A stretch of DNA of 64,000 nucleotides from Atrina japonica (taxonomy: Eukaryota > Mollusca > Bivalvia > Pterioida > Pinnidae): contig BROG01000152.1 of the NCBI GenBank assembly GCA_030159075.1, positions 248,001-312,000 on the forward strand. The letters run 5' to 3'. The notes beneath the pieces are model-generated. The model saw only the letters and a program-made list of their open reading frames with translations. It ran no database searches and was not told the DNA's origin. Made by a program: the position numbers and the translations under genes. This document shows positions 1 through 11,740 of the stretch, piece after piece (position 1 is the first letter of the stretch; every line of letters begins with the position of its first letter).

Positions 1-7
1 AGAAGAA

Positions 8-90
8 TTCATTCCCCTTTGATTTCAACATATCGATTTCAACATATCTGGGTTCAACATATCGATTTCAACATATCTTGGTTCAACTGT
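8..90. repeat. Short tandem repeat, TTCAACATATC units
   Basis: Four to five copies of TTCAACATATC alternate with GAT and TGGG/TTGG spacers, giving a dimeric period of about 33 bp. Confidence 0.7.
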
Positions 91-230
91 ATTTCCAAAG
101 AAATATACAGTACGTGTATATTACAGTTTGACTAGAAAACGGCCAAATCACAAACAACATTTTTTATGTCATTGAAATCACATGACTTGCACAATTAACA
201 GTCACAGATCTAATTACCAATTTTAATTAA

Positions 231-384
231 GGATTGTTTTTCATTTTTTGGAAAAACATGGAATATACATGCAATGGCGCAGGGAAAAAAATTTGGTGGA
301 ACACAAAGTGCTGCACATTGAATTTTTTTCCATAAGTTACTATACATGTACATTCCATGTTTTTCAAAAAATGAAAAACAATCC
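231..384. repeat. Inverted repeat, about 40-bp arms
   Basis: Left arm 231-271 and right arm 345-384 are near-perfect reverse complements (ggattgtttttcattttt against aaaaatgaaaaacaatcc), with a loop of about 73 bp. The right arm runs directly into the first unit of the neighbouring 66-bp tandem repeat. Confidence 0.85.
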
Positions 385-632
385 TTATAATTATATATCA
401 CCACTTTCTGTGAATGTGCAGTCAGCTGGATACAAAATGAAAAACAATCCTTATAATTATATATCACCACTTTCTGTGAATCTGCAGTCAGCTGGATACA
501 AAATGAAAAACAATCCTTATAATTATATATCACCACTTTCTGTGAATCTGCAGTCAGCTGGATACAAAATGAAAAACAATCCTTATAATTATATATCACC
601 ACTTTCTGTGAATCTGCAGTCAGCTGGATACG
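367..632. repeat. 66-bp tandem repeat, about 4 copies
   Basis: Units start at about 369, 435, 501 and 567 with almost no divergence. Because 66 is a multiple of three and the unit lacks stops in one frame on each strand, long frames appear on both strands (130-133 codons). These are repeat artefacts unless shown otherwise. Confidence 0.92.
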
Positions 633-639
633 AAATTCA

Positions 640-2086
640 TTCTATATAATTGACTTTTTTTTTGGGGGGGGAGGTTTTCATATGACAAAACAGCTGAATG
701 GCTGTGTGTCAACCATTGAATATAAATGCAACTGGTCTGTATATTTGACAATGAAGGAAAATAACATTCAGTATGTAAATATCCTAAATTGTGGTGCTAA
801 AATGTTTATAATATTTGCAATATTTCTTAACTTTGTACTTATGTAATGGTTCAATTCAGATAAGAGCACAGTATGTAACAGAATTGATACCAATAGTCAC
901 TATGATTCATTAAGGCATGGGTAATTAAGTAACTGGCTGATTAAACCACTGATAGTCTACCAGTTGTAATGAGATGCCTATATGAATGACAACAAATTAA
1001 GTCAATTTCCTCCATGACCTCAATAATCTTAAATTCCCATGATTGTTGTTCTTTATTTGAAATTTATATTTGTGTGTAATATACTTGTTAATTGTAGAAT
1101 TTATAATATATATTATGTAAGACATATTGGTTAAGTATTTACATGTACATCCCTCCCACCCACCCACTCCTTGAGGATTAAAGGAATGATATAATTTGGG
1201 GGATTGGATATAGAAACATTAGACTTCATAGATCGCCGATATAAATGTGATCAGAAATATATAAAGTTATGACATCAGATTACTAAATTGATGATTTACC
1301 AGAATCTAAAGAGGAAATTTTGTATCTATTTAGATTGTTATATTGAAACCAGTACAAAAACACAAGTACTGTATTTCAAAAAGCGGAAGTAAGTAGAACT
1401 ATGATTATTCAAAGTAAATTCAATTTCAGTCCATCCAAAATATTTGATGTCACTGTGAAAGTTAAATTTTTACTATATTAAGTAGTGTGAATGCATCAAC
1501 TGAAATACAGACATATCATTATTAATAGGATTACCATCAAAGAAAATCCATAATGGGCTGTCATTACATAACACCCAATAAAAAAAAGAAATAAGATTGA
1601 AGAAATGTATTCAATAGCTGATCAAAAGTTACTGTATATCTCGGACATTATCTGAATCAGATTAAACCAAAAATCATTCTTCCTAGACAGCTTACAGACC
1701 ATTATAGAAACATACTGCCATGCTTGTATGTGCATCTGAAACTCCAAGCTTTAAAAGAGAAAGCTAGGTATCATATCAAAGCTAACATGCAAGGTTACAA
1801 AATACATCAGACATTTTCTAAAAACCAAGTTACATTGTACAGACATGCAGGGTTATATCACAACTCAAACAGCTTCTCTTTACGGTTTGTATTTGTATTC
1901 TAATTCCAGCTCAAGATTATGGACAATCTTAGACATATACATTTCAATCTTCAACACGATCTTATTAACCAGATATAAATTTTGTAGTTAAGAGTACTTA
2001 AGGGTAAATAATTGTAAAACATTTTGTACTCAAATAGATGATGTGAGAGAAAATCTGATATGTCAGGTATAGGATGCACTCCGCCA
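640..2086. other. AT-rich stretch without recognised gene
   Basis: No exon-like frame with splice sites was seen. The part around 1380-1565 is related to 20718-20950 (shared agaagtaagtagaa, aaaatatttga and agtgtgaatgca), so it is a copy of a dispersed repeat. Confidence 0.5.
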
Positions 2087-2418
2087 TGGGATCTCATACA
2101 GATGACCTCGTAGGTGTGTAATTTTTGACCCAGGAAATAGCGACTTACATAATCTTGTAAGTGATCAAAAATGGAAAAGAGATGTAAACATTTTTAACAT
2201 TATAAACAACACAGAACACACAAAAATATGGTAGTACAGAATTATATTCATAACCCTGGATGATTCATATCACAAAAGATATTCTGATGGATTTTTGCAG
2301 ACTGACAGTTTTCATTGTTATAAAATAAATAACATCTCTTTGCCATTACTTTCTGTAAATTTAATTTTTATTGGATCGAATATCAGACATCTACGAGATA
2401 CATCCGCACGTGATCCCA
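2087..2418. mobile_element. MITE-like element with 27-bp terminal inverted repeats
   Basis: Left arm 2087-2113 (tgggatctcatacagatg..) matches the reverse complement of 2391-2418 (tgggatcacgtgcggatg..), both ending in ctcgtag. No coding capacity. The minus-strand AATAAA at 2367-2372 is inside it. Confidence 0.6.
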
Positions 2419-3020
2419 TAGCAGATTGTGTTAGATGCTCTATGCGACACATCAGAAAAAGGGGATAGTGAGAGATCAGTTTCTAATTAGATTGATACAT
2501 TCTGTAATATCTCTGAAATTCCTTACAAACCTCTCAAGTTATCTATGAAACAAAACATTCTGCTACATCTTAATTTATGATTTCTAAAATATAAGGAAAG
2601 TTCACAGAATGAAATAACAATTTCTTTGGTCTTACTTAGGTGATGCTACCAAACTTGAAAATCTCCAAAAACTTAAACAATCAAATCTTAAGACACATTG
2701 TAATGGATATTTTGTGGTTCATATTCAAATCATATACATGGGTTTTTTAAAAAGATACGACACATTCAAGAAAATTTGAAGACTGATGTCTGTTGAGACT
2801 GAAGCAATACTTCCACAATATATATCTTAATCATCTTCATCAAATATTTTATAATACCAGCCACTGTATCCCATTAAAAATCATTAGTGCCTCATGCAAT
2901 ATACATAATGTTAACATCATCATTCACACCAGCCAATTACTACACAAGATTAACATTACAAATTAACCAAAACCGTTAACTTGACCATATACCTTACTAC
3001 TACATGTAAGAGAGCATGAA
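2419..3020. other. Non-coding stretch next to the candidate terminal exon
   Basis: AT-rich, no repeat recognised. It would be 3' UTR of the candidate exon at 3021-3131 if that exon is used; otherwise intron. Confidence 0.35.
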
Positions 3021-3131
3021 CTATATCATAATGACCTTTGACCTAATGATGGACTTTTTGGCCTCTGATTGCTTTAAATCATTTAGACGAGGCGCAGAGT
3101 TGGACATAGGTAAAGTATAGATGTTGGCATA
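3021..3131 (-). CDS. Candidate terminal coding exon of a short isoform
   Basis: Behind a strong acceptor (ttttattttcttcacag) a phase-0 frame of 36 codons reads YANIYTLPMSNSAPRLNDLK then QSEAKKSIIRSKVIMI and a TAG stop (3021-3023). It is less AT-rich than its surroundings and its phase matches all three possible donors of exon 16. It resembles no TRPM domain I recognise. If used, it would give a soluble TRPM N-terminal protein with a new tail. A minus-strand AATAAA lies at 2367-2372, about 650 nt further on. A chance frame is the main alternative. Confidence 0.3.
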   Translation of the reverse strand, partial: YANIYTLPMSNSAPRLNDLKQSEAKKSIIRSKVIMI

Positions 3132-3297
3132 CTGTGAAGAAAATAAAAGCAAAGAAAACGTTAGACATAATCCAATCAAAATCAAAAGTTTGAAATTAAA
3201 GAAAAGCCAAAAAAAAAAGAATTAGGCATAATCAGAACAGATCAAACTATTAAATAAAACAAAAGCGAAGAAAATGTTAGGTATAATGCCATTAAAT

Positions 3298-3560
3298 CAG
3301 GGTCAATAATCACATCTGTCCGATTGTCCTGGACAAGTCCAAATGCAACTGAACATTAGTAAATGTTACTTCACACTTGTCTGATAGGACAAGCAAAATT
3401 GTTGAAGACAAAAATTAAATAAATAAAAATTACTTGTATAAATGCCAAAAAATTGTAATTGTCAATTTTCAAATGAGTCATTTTTGCATTTGAGCAAGTA
3501 GATTTCAATACAACAAGTCCTTTAGGACAAGTGGGAATTTTTTATGATTGTTGACCCCTG
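3298..3560. mobile_element. MITE-like element, CAGGG(G)TCAA termini
   Basis: Left end cagggtcaataatcac and right end gtgattgttgacccctg type sequence (3541-3560) are inverted. Inside are repeated inverted motifs of the type gtcctggacaagtcc and ggacaagt. The CAGGG terminus suggests a hAT-related MITE, but no clear 8-bp target duplication is visible. Confidence 0.55.
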
Positions 3561-3995
3561 TGAATCAAAATATGAAAAAATACAAAAGCAAAGAAAATAC
3601 TAGGTGCAATCTTATAAAATCAAAATATGAAATAAAATGACACCAAAGATAAAGACCAGCAAAGACATGAAATAAGGATAGAAAATAGGAATAAATCTAT
3701 CAATTTTTACAAGCAGGGTGACCAATTTTTATTTGATTTAGATTTCTAGTGGAAACATTTTTAAATGAAAACCACGAGTAGGAACAAGTAGGGTAGGGGT
3801 CATAAAATCAAGTATTTATCAAAGAATGAGAAATTCCAGTTTATATATTTTATCCCTCCTTTTTGGTCTATTTTCAACAAATAATATTTTTTCACTTTAT
3901 TTTTAACTTGATCCCTGTATAATTTGTGTTTAGGAATCCCTCAGACAATTAAACAAGTTTGCTTATTTCCATAACTGTTTCTCATTTCAATTCTT

Positions 3996-6041
3996 TAGAG
4001 CTTTGGTATTAAGACTACCTAACTGATAGACTTTACATGATCTGATTAGTAAAGTAGAGCTTTGGTATTAAGACTACCTCACTGACAGACTTAATGTGGT
4101 CTGATTAGTTAAGTGGAGCTTTGGTATTAAGACTACCTTACTGAGACTTTACATGGTCTGATTAGTAAAGTGGAGCTTTGGTATTAAGACTACCTTACTG
4201 AGACTTTACATGGTCTGATTAGTAAAGTGGAGCTTTGGTATTAAGACTACCTTACTGAGACTTTACATGGTCTGATTAGTAAAGTGGAGCTTTGGTATTA
4301 AGACTACCTAACTGAGACTTTACATGGTCTGATTAGTTAAGTGGAGCTTTGGTATTAAGACTACCTAACTGACAGACTTTACATGGTCTGATTAGTAAAG
4401 TGGAGCTTTGGTATTAAGACTACCTTACTGAGACTTTACATGGTCTGATTAGTTAAGTGGAGCTTTGGTATTAAGACTACCTTACTGACAGACTTTACAT
4501 GGTCTGATTAGTAAAGTGGAGCTTTGGTATTAAGACTACCTAACTGACAGACTTAATGTGGTCTGATTAGTAAAGTGGAGCTTTGGTATTAAGACTACCT
4601 TACTGAGACTTTACATGGTCTGATTAGTTAAGTGGAGCTTTGGTATTAAGACTACCTTACTGACAGACTTTACATGGTCTGATTAGTACAGTGGAGCTTT
4701 GGTATTAAGACTACCTAACTGACAGACTTTACATGGTCTGATTAGTTAAGTGGAGCTTTGGTATTAAGACTACCTTACTGAGACTTTACATGGTCTGATT
4801 AGTTAAGTGGAGCTTTGGTATTAAGACTACCTAACTGACAGACTTAATGTGGTCTGATTAGAAAAGTGGAGCTTTGGTATTAAGACTACCTTACTGAGAC
4901 TTTACATGGTCTGATTAGTTAAGTGGAGCTTTGGTATTAAGACTACCTAACTGACAGACTTAATGTGGTCTGATTAGAAAAGTGGAGCTTTGGTATTAAG
5001 ACTACCTTACTGAGACTTTACATGGTCTGATTAGTTAAGTGGGGCTTTGGTATTAAGACTACCTCACTGACAGACTTAATGTGGTCTGATTAGTTAAGTG
5101 GGGCTTTGGTATTAAGACAACCTTACTGACAGACTTAATGTGGTCTGATTAGTTAAGTGGGGCTTTGGTATTAAGACTACCTCACTGACAGACTTAATGT
5201 GGTCTGATTAGTAAAGTAGAGCTTTGGTATTAAGACTACCTTACTGACAGACTTTACATGGTCTGATTAGTTAAGTGGGGCTTTGGTATTAAGACTACCT
5301 TACTGAGACTTTACATGGTCTGATTAGTTAAGTGGAGCTTTGGTATTAAGACTACCTTACTGAGACTTTACATGGTCTGATTAGTTAAGTGGAGCTTTGG
5401 TATTAAGACTACCTAACTGACAGACTTTACATGATCTGATTAGTAAAGTGGAGCTTTGGTATTAAGACAACCTAACTGACAGACTTTACATGGTCTGATT
5501 AGTTAAGTGGAGCTTTGGTATTAAGACTACCTTACTGAGACTTTACATGGTCTGATTAGTTAAGTGGAGCTTTGGTATTAAGACTACCTCACTGACAGAC
5601 TTAATGTGGTCTGATTAGTTAAGTGGAGCTTTGGTATTAAGACTACCTTACTGAGACTTTACATGGTCTGATTAGTAAAGTGGAGCTTTGGTATTAAGAC
5701 TACCTCACTGAGACTTTACATGGTCTGATTAGTTAAGTGGGGCTTTGGTATTAAGACTACCTCACTGACAGACTTAATGTGGTCTGATTAGTTAAGTGGA
5801 GCTTTTGTATTAAGACTACCTTACTGAGACTTTACATGGTCTGATTAGTAAAGTGGGGCTTTGGTATTAAGACAACCTTACTGAGACTTTACATGGTCTG
5901 ATTAGTTAAGTGGGGCTTTGGTATTAAGACAACCTTACTGAGACTTTACATGGTCTGATTAGTTATGTGGAGCTTTGGTATTAAGATCATCTAACTGACA
6001 GACTTAATGTGGTCTGATTAGTACAGTGGGGCTTTGGTATG
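3996..6041. repeat. 2-kb minisatellite with 57- and 61-bp unit types
   Basis: About 35 tandem copies of a unit containing gagctttggtattaagac and ggtctgattagt. Two main length classes differ by a 4-bp insertion (actgagact versus actgacagact). The long class comes with either tttacatgg or ttaatgtgg. Lies in the region beyond exon 16. It is related in sequence, in opposite orientation, to the array at 14833-15288. Confidence 0.95.
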
Positions 6042-7498
6042 TTAAGTTATGTTATGCTAAGTTGTTTAATGGGAACAAGTCAAAGCACATTTTGCAGTAT
6101 GGGGTTAATAACACATAATATTGATGCAAAATTACACATGTATGTGCATTTCAGCAACATAAACTCAACTTCCAGATTGAAATTTCCAAATCAAGCTTTT
6201 ATTCATATATTTTTGCTTTTTAAAATGACAAAAATATAGTACCAATTCTCTGAAAAATAAAGGTCTACAAGACTTGTTGAAATATATGCTATTAAAGGTC
6301 AGTTCGGAGTCCTTCATGAATTTTAAGATATTATAAATTTGCTTTAGAATGTTACTTTTCAATTATTTTTTATCATTATACACTTGTGATGGAATTGATA
6401 TTAAAAACGATAGACTGGACTGTTAACAATTCTTGCGCATGATTAATATGCAAATGAGTTTTGGTCAAGTTTCTCTTAATGTGTATTGGCAAGATCTGTC
6501 TGTGAAGTTGGACATAGAAGATGCATCATTCCTCATTCACATGATCTTAACTGATGTGAAACTCCTGACGGTCTTTGAAGTTGGGAAAATGTTTTACATG
6601 TACACATATTGACCTAGAGATTTAAGGCTACTTATAGGAAGTATAGCATATGGGTATAATGCTGCCATGTAGCATAGAAATTTAATATCGATGAAACGAT
6701 GTTTATAAGCACAAGATTTTATAATCATATCGCTGATCTATGTAGTTTGTTACATAATAGATAAGCCATCAGTACTCACGTTAGGCCAAATGTCTGACCC
6801 GATTTTTAGTTACTTATTTGTAAAACCTAATTTTACCAAATTAAAAAGTATTCAGTATACTGAGTGTATTATACCTCAATAAAACTTAGGATTGCCATCA
6901 ACTGGTATCAGTACTTTCAGTACTTTGATTAATGTTTATGGTCTTAAATGTAACGATGGTTTCCTAATCAACTAAGTAAGGTTGTCTTTTGGTAAAGTTC
7001 TATCCTCAATGAGCACCCCATTTTTTCCAAACAAACAACTCAATTCTTGAAGTTGGCATCAATCTTGAATATAATCTAATAATACATTAAGAAAACCACA
7101 AAAATTACAAAAAACTGAAACCAAAACACTCATTTTTGCACATATCAAAAAATCTTTAATAGTGTACTCTTGAAAATTTTTAGAATAGATTTTATTCATG
7201 CATGATGTATACTAACAGGTTCTCACTAAGACTTAGCATAGCTGGGGGAATATAAAAAGTAATAGCCACTGATGACCAAGGTTCTGCAAGGGTGTCAAAG
7301 ACACCAAAACTCTTGAATAAAATTTAAACTGAAAGACGTTCTTTTCAGCAAGATCTAATGACTTTTAATTGGCATTAGTTGCTAATACCTGTACTAGTAT
7401 TCCAATTACAATAAAAACTACACATTTATGACTACTGTTTGGGTTCAGTTGTACATTTATTGAACATTGAAGTTTATTTTCAAAAAATGAAAATCCTG
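6042..7498. other. Stretch without recognised exon
   Basis: AT-rich; no TRPM transmembrane exon was found on the minus strand although S1-S6 exons would be expected after exon 16. A 57-codon plus-strand frame at 6439-6612 has no supporting homology. Confidence 0.45.
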
Positions 7499-7500
7499 CC

Positions 7501-7612
7501 TGTGGGGCCGGGTTTTATGAGCTGTCTATATCTGTGATCTGTGGGGCCTGGTTTTATGAGCTGTCTATATCCGTGATCTGTGGATCCGGGTTTTATGAGT
7601 TGCCTTTATCCA
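7501..7612. repeat. 39-bp tandem repeat, about 3 copies
   Basis: Units of ctgtggggccgggttttatg followed by agctgtctatatc; the third copy is diverged. Confidence 0.8.
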
Positions 7613-8587
7613 TGTTTTCATATAAATAAAAATACATCAGTGACAACACTCAGAGAGATAAGTTTTTGAAAAACCTGGGTATATAAAAGCAATAATGTGT
7701 GCCTGACTCTGTCAGTCTCAGTAAGCTTGTTTGTTTACTATACTACAAAAACTCTAATCTACCTGATCAAAATTTGCAGGAGATATATATATCTAAAAAA
7801 CAAGAAGATTTCTGGTCAGTACACAAGACATACAGGTTAACACAAACAAACACTGAAAGGGAACACACACATCTAACTATTGGACATAAAAAAACATAAC
7901 ATTTGAAAGCAAGTTGATCTTTTTATCAGTTTATATTTCATCCATCAAAGTTCTTCCCTCTGAACCTCACTAATACCAGTTACTTTGTTTGGATTTTGGA
8001 GTGTTCAGATCTCGAAAGTTTACCATAAGTCGATATTTCTGGTTAGTTTTCTTTTTAAATACAATGTTCTGGTACCTATTAATTTACAACAATACAACTT
8101 GGTCAAGTTCATATGTCTACTGTTTTTTTTCCTTCATACTTTTTGGATGATTTTGGTCACAACCCATTCATACTTAAATTGTCCCATTATTAACCATATG
8201 CTTAGGAATATAATTGAAGTTTGATGAAAACTGAAAATGATTTGGTTATCAAAGTTCTCACATAGGTCAGTCCATAACGGTGTCTTTGTCAACAAAATTT
8301 GTCTGCAATGTTTTAAAAAGACTTTAGAAATTTTTTTTACACAGGAGTTATTTTGTACTTGAAAAAAAGGAGCAAAGAAGGGTAAATTTATCTGAAGTTG
8401 TGATATATTTCAATTAATTTTTTTATCAATTCAAGTAAGTCAATTTTCCTAAAATACTTCAGATAAAGATTATGACACATAGATAGAACAAGATCATAAA
8501 TCAGATTACATTATAGTACAAAACATTGAGATACAGGATTAAAGACAATTTCTATAAATTTTTGTTCACTACAATCAAACTTGCATT

Positions 8588-8738
8588 AAAGGCCAATGCT
8601 GTATAAAGGGCACCTGCTTATAAAGGCCTTTCAAACATAACCTTTGTTAACTTTTTTTTTATAATGAATAAAACTCTTTACAAAAGACACTTGGCTACTT
8701 TTTCCTTTGAGTGGTCTTTATAGACAAGTTTAACTGTA
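8588..8738. mobile_element. Dispersed TATAAAGG element (TACAGT-ended family)
   Basis: Contains tgtataaagggcacctgc, ttataaaggcc and ends agtttaactgta. Close relatives are at 62850-62995 and, reversed, at 29935-30110. Confidence 0.6.
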
Positions 8739-8832
8739 TATGTTTTTTAGTTCATTTATTATATGGTTTATACATGTTGTATTTCTATATATATGTTAAT
8801 TTATGTGCATATTTTATTCATACATGGTTCTA

Positions 8833-9105
8833 TCATCTTGGTCTAACCAAGAATCTGCCAAACACTGCAGAGTATTTGTGGAGAATTTCTTCCTTCAGAG
8901 AAAAGTTTTCATCTGTGTTATATACAAGACCCACCTCATGTACATTGTCCTCATCTATAGAACTAAACGACATATCACAATCACTCTCATTGTCCTCCAA
9001 CTCCTCTAAATGTTCCTCCATTGTCTGCGGCATCAACTGTAGTTCCTCCTTACTCTTAAACTCCAGAGCCACAATATATGGTGGTATCAAAATGCCCATC
9101 AACAC
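8833..9105 (-). CDS. TRPM: TRPM channel exon 16 (pre-S1 linker); 3' border uncertain
   Basis: Begins in phase 0 (acceptor accaggtg.. read as ...tataccag|GTG). Encodes VLMGILIPPYIVALEFKSKE followed by an acidic linker rich in E and D. VILGIL.PP.IL.LEFK.K is the family block just before S1. The frame stays open for 90 codons and ends at TGA (8833-8835) after FGRFLVRPR. Channel-forming members would splice out before this stop. Possible donors, all phase 0, are TTG|gttaga, GCA|gtgttt and GAG|gtgggt. The interval given runs to the stop, so the true exon may be shorter at its low-coordinate side. Reading through would make a channel-less N-terminal protein. Confidence 0.85.
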   Translation of the reverse strand: MLMGILIPPYIVALEFKSKEELQLMPQTMEEHLEELEDNESDCDMSFSSIDEDNVHEVGLVYNTDENFSLKEEILHKYSAVFGRFLVRPR

Positions 9106-9399
9106 CTGGTATACGGAAACAACAAAATAAGTAGGTCAATCATTTCAATATGAGAGTCATGGTCAACCATGGTAACAACTACTAGAATCTAAGGACACAT
9201 ATGGGGTGGTATCAAAATTCAAATCAACACTTGGTATATAAAAACAGAATAAAGTAGGTAAATTACAACAATATGAGGATCATAGGATCTCCATCAAAAT
9301 CCAGATAACAAGACTGTACTGTACTTTAATATACAACAATTCTGTTTCTTGTATATTATTTTAACAAGATCAAATAAGCCAAGATCAAACTTTTCTCAC

Positions 9400-9628
9400 C
9401 TTGAGACTGCTATTTTTTCTCATTTGCAATCCGCCCATCCACATATCATTGATCAGAATCTGACAGCAGGTGTGTGCTAAAAACTCGCGGCTAGCAGCTG
9501 CAACAGCGAGACTGAGACTTGTCTGGTCACTAAAGTTCTTAAGTTCATAGGTCAGTAGCTGCTGTGTGTAGTCATCGTCTATTTTGTAGCAATGTTCCAA
9601 CAACTCCAGTGACAATTTCTGAAACTCC
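9400..9628 (-). CDS. TRPM: TRPM channel exon 15
   Basis: Residues 611-687. Reads [60 protein letters not shown] and [25 protein letters not shown]....L.LAVAA..R.F.AHTC.Q.L..DMWMG.L.MRKNS.LK is the block just before the pre-S1 segment. The acceptor is tttctag|GGA and the donor AAG|gtgaga. Confidence 0.95.
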
Positions 9629-9959
9629 CTAGAAACAAAAATATCATAAGATGTTATATGGAATTACAATTTGTTTCAGTGCTGTTTAATGTACTTCAGA
9701 GGATTTATCTCCGATATGAAAACTTGAGGCATTGTAGGTGAAATGCCACAAACTGTTATTTTTCTAATAATAAAACTGTCATCCCTAAGAAAAGATATGT
9801 TACAGACTTCTGAAAATGTTGTGAGAATTTTCTCAATGAGTCTTGCCTAATGTAACACCTGACTTCTGTTTTAGGTCTTGCCCATAATATAATGACATCC
9901 ACTTCTTACATGAAAATTGGCAAAGAAATAGTCATGACCCTTGTTAAAAATTCTTGTAA

Positions 9960-10211
9960 ACTTTAGACATAAGAATCTGTCTTGAGAAACCACTTTGTGA
10001 AAGACCAGCTGTCTTGAGAGACCACTTTTGTTTAAGACCACCTCTCTTGAGAGACCACTCTTGTGAAAAACCACCTGTCTTGAGAGACCACATTCCATAT
10101 ACTGTGAAGTTAAATAATCCTTTAAATAAAACCTCTTCTGAGTAACCACCTGCTTGAAAGACAATATTTCTGTGGCAGAAGGGGTGATCTTACAAGACAG
10201 GTTTTACTGTA
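9960..10211. mobile_element. Dispersed GACCAC-periodic element
   Basis: Repeats cttgagagaccac with changing spacers (tcttgagaaaccac, gtcttgagagaccac, ctcttgagagaccac) and ends ttttactgta. Lies in the intron between exons 14 and 15. Member of the TACAGT-ended family described under findings. Confidence 0.65.
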
Positions 10212-10478
10212 TTGGAATGCATCTCAAAATGTGTCACCAATTAAATCAAGATTTCTGCTTCTTGTACAGAGTACTTGGCGAATAAACAGCCATGATCAGT
10301 GTTAAAAAGTCTTGTATACTTTATATCAGAATGCATCTCAAAATGTATTATTGTGTATTGGTATCTCTATTTTTGTATTTTTGTAATCAGCTGTATCCAT
10401 TTTGTTCCTATATCAGGAAGACCATGAGTTTTAGCATTACTATAATTGACTCTAATTTTTAAGTGATTGAGCTCATAC

Positions 10479-10576
10479 TTGGCATAAGAAAAGAGTTCCT
10501 CAGATATGTCCACTTCCAGGTCATCCTGGTCAGCTTCATGTGCCATCGCTTTGTACAGCTTACACGCCATTAACGC
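10479..10576 (-). CDS. TRPM: TRPM channel exon 14
   Basis: Residues 579-610 plus two bases of 611. Reads ALMACKLYKAMAHEADQDDL then EVDISEELFSYA, corresponding to ALVACKL.KAMAHEA...D...DIS.EL. The acceptor is tctatag|GCG. The donor is CCAA|gtatga; the frame with exon 15 (codon AAG completed by G) confirms this choice over reading on into the intron. Confidence 0.93.
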
Positions 10577-10657
10577 CTATAGAAAACAATTTACATGACG
10601 GTCAAATGCTTAGTCTAGAATAAATACGAATAATGTACAGTTAAGAGCATTTCATTT

Positions 10658-10770
10658 GTACAGTGAACTCTCTGTATAATAACCATCTTTGTTCCTTTTC
10701 TGTCATTGGATAGAATTTGTTCTTATAAAGAAACACGTTAAAAAATAACACATAAATTGAGGCAAAAAAT
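10658..10770. repeat. Dispersed repeat related to 13845-13945
   Basis: Shared order: agtgaactctctgtataata / agtaaaccctctttatagca, then aaccatct, ctgtcatt, and gttcttataaa. Two diverged copies in the introns either side of exons 11-13. Confidence 0.6.
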
Positions 10771-11215
10771 AGAGATCAATGTTGTTACAGGCATCCAATA
10801 GATAGAATGAACATGATTTGAATTCTGACATAAACTCATAACTATGGTGCCAATTACATTGTATCTATTTAATTGAAAACATATTATTTTAATACAAAAT
10901 ACCGTTGATATTTTCAATGGGATATTTTTGTACTGTTGCTTCGCAAGATTTTTTTTACTATTGTTCTGAAATTTTACTGTCAATGTCAGAAGCATTAAAT
11001 TCCATTAAATCAACAGTAATTAACATTATGTTTGTTCATTCTCAAGAAACTCCTATTGGTAGGGGAAATTCAGTCTGACTGTATTTCAATGAAACTTTAA
11101 GTATGTAACAATTACAGAGTTGTCTTCTCTTGCTTTACTCATTCATATCTTTGGTTTAGATAGCAGTTATTTCCCTTTCACACTTAACACTACATTATTT
11201 CTATAACCAGTTTAC

Positions 11216-11392
11216 CTTTGCCATAGCTTCTTCCCCATGTTGCCACATAAACAATGCCATCTTTTGTCGTTTCATCAATACAGCCCATATCATAAGATCG
11301 TGGAAGGGATAAGGGAACAGCTCCTGGGCTTCTTTTGTGTCTATCATAACTGGAACAGCTGTGACCACATTGTGAAGATTTCCTGCTGTACC
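11216..11392 (-). CDS. TRPM: TRPM channel exon 13
   Basis: Residues 520-578 (59 codons, phase 0). After a short non-conserved linker ([20 protein letters not shown]) it reads [20 protein letters not shown] then [16 protein letters not shown]. The [31 protein letters not shown] block is one of the clearest TRPM signatures. The linker between RKRFR and FPYPF is only about 33 residues, shorter than the charged insert I recall in vertebrate TRPM3 and TRPM7. The acceptor is ctgacag|GGT and the donor AAAG|gtaaac. An overlapping open frame in another frame of the same strand is a shadow. Confidence 0.95.
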
Positions 11393-11479
11393 CTGTCAGC
11401 ACAAGTAGAATGATATTCAAAGACTTTTAAGAATTTTTCACTTATATGAAGATATCACCAGCTTTAGGTGAAGTGCTAC

Positions 11480-11722
11480 TAACTGTGGTCTGTGCAACGG
11501 GCTGACGCCAATGCATTGAGGGTTCTTTTGTGTGTCACACCTTCAGTGAGGCAGGGCATCAGGTTTGCAGACTTTTCTTAAAGCCCATGACTTTCACTTT
11601 GTATGCCAGCACATCAAGGAGCAGTCGCTACCAGTTTAAAAGTCTCTGGTATGACCCGTTACCTGAAATAGAACCTGGGACCTTCTGCTTGAGAGTCCAA
11701 AACTCTACCACTACATGTAGAT
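11480..11722 (-). mobile_element. tRNA-derived SINE copy (reverse)
   Basis: Read on the minus strand the head shows an A-box-like tagtggtagagttttggact and a B-box-like ggtcccaggttct. A relative with the same orientation and order of motifs is at about 22360-22690. Confidence 0.5.
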
Positions 11723-11740
11723 CACTGCAGGCAGATTAAC

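Noticed and set aside
6439..6612. Plus-strand frame of 57 codons starting MINMQMSFGQ
   Set aside because: Reads like protein over a short stretch, but has no homology I recognise and no neighbouring exon; likely chance.
1..8832. TRPM transmembrane exons S1-S6
   Set aside because: Searched by eye on the minus strand for the conserved S1-S6 and TRP-helix motifs; none seen, so not annotated.
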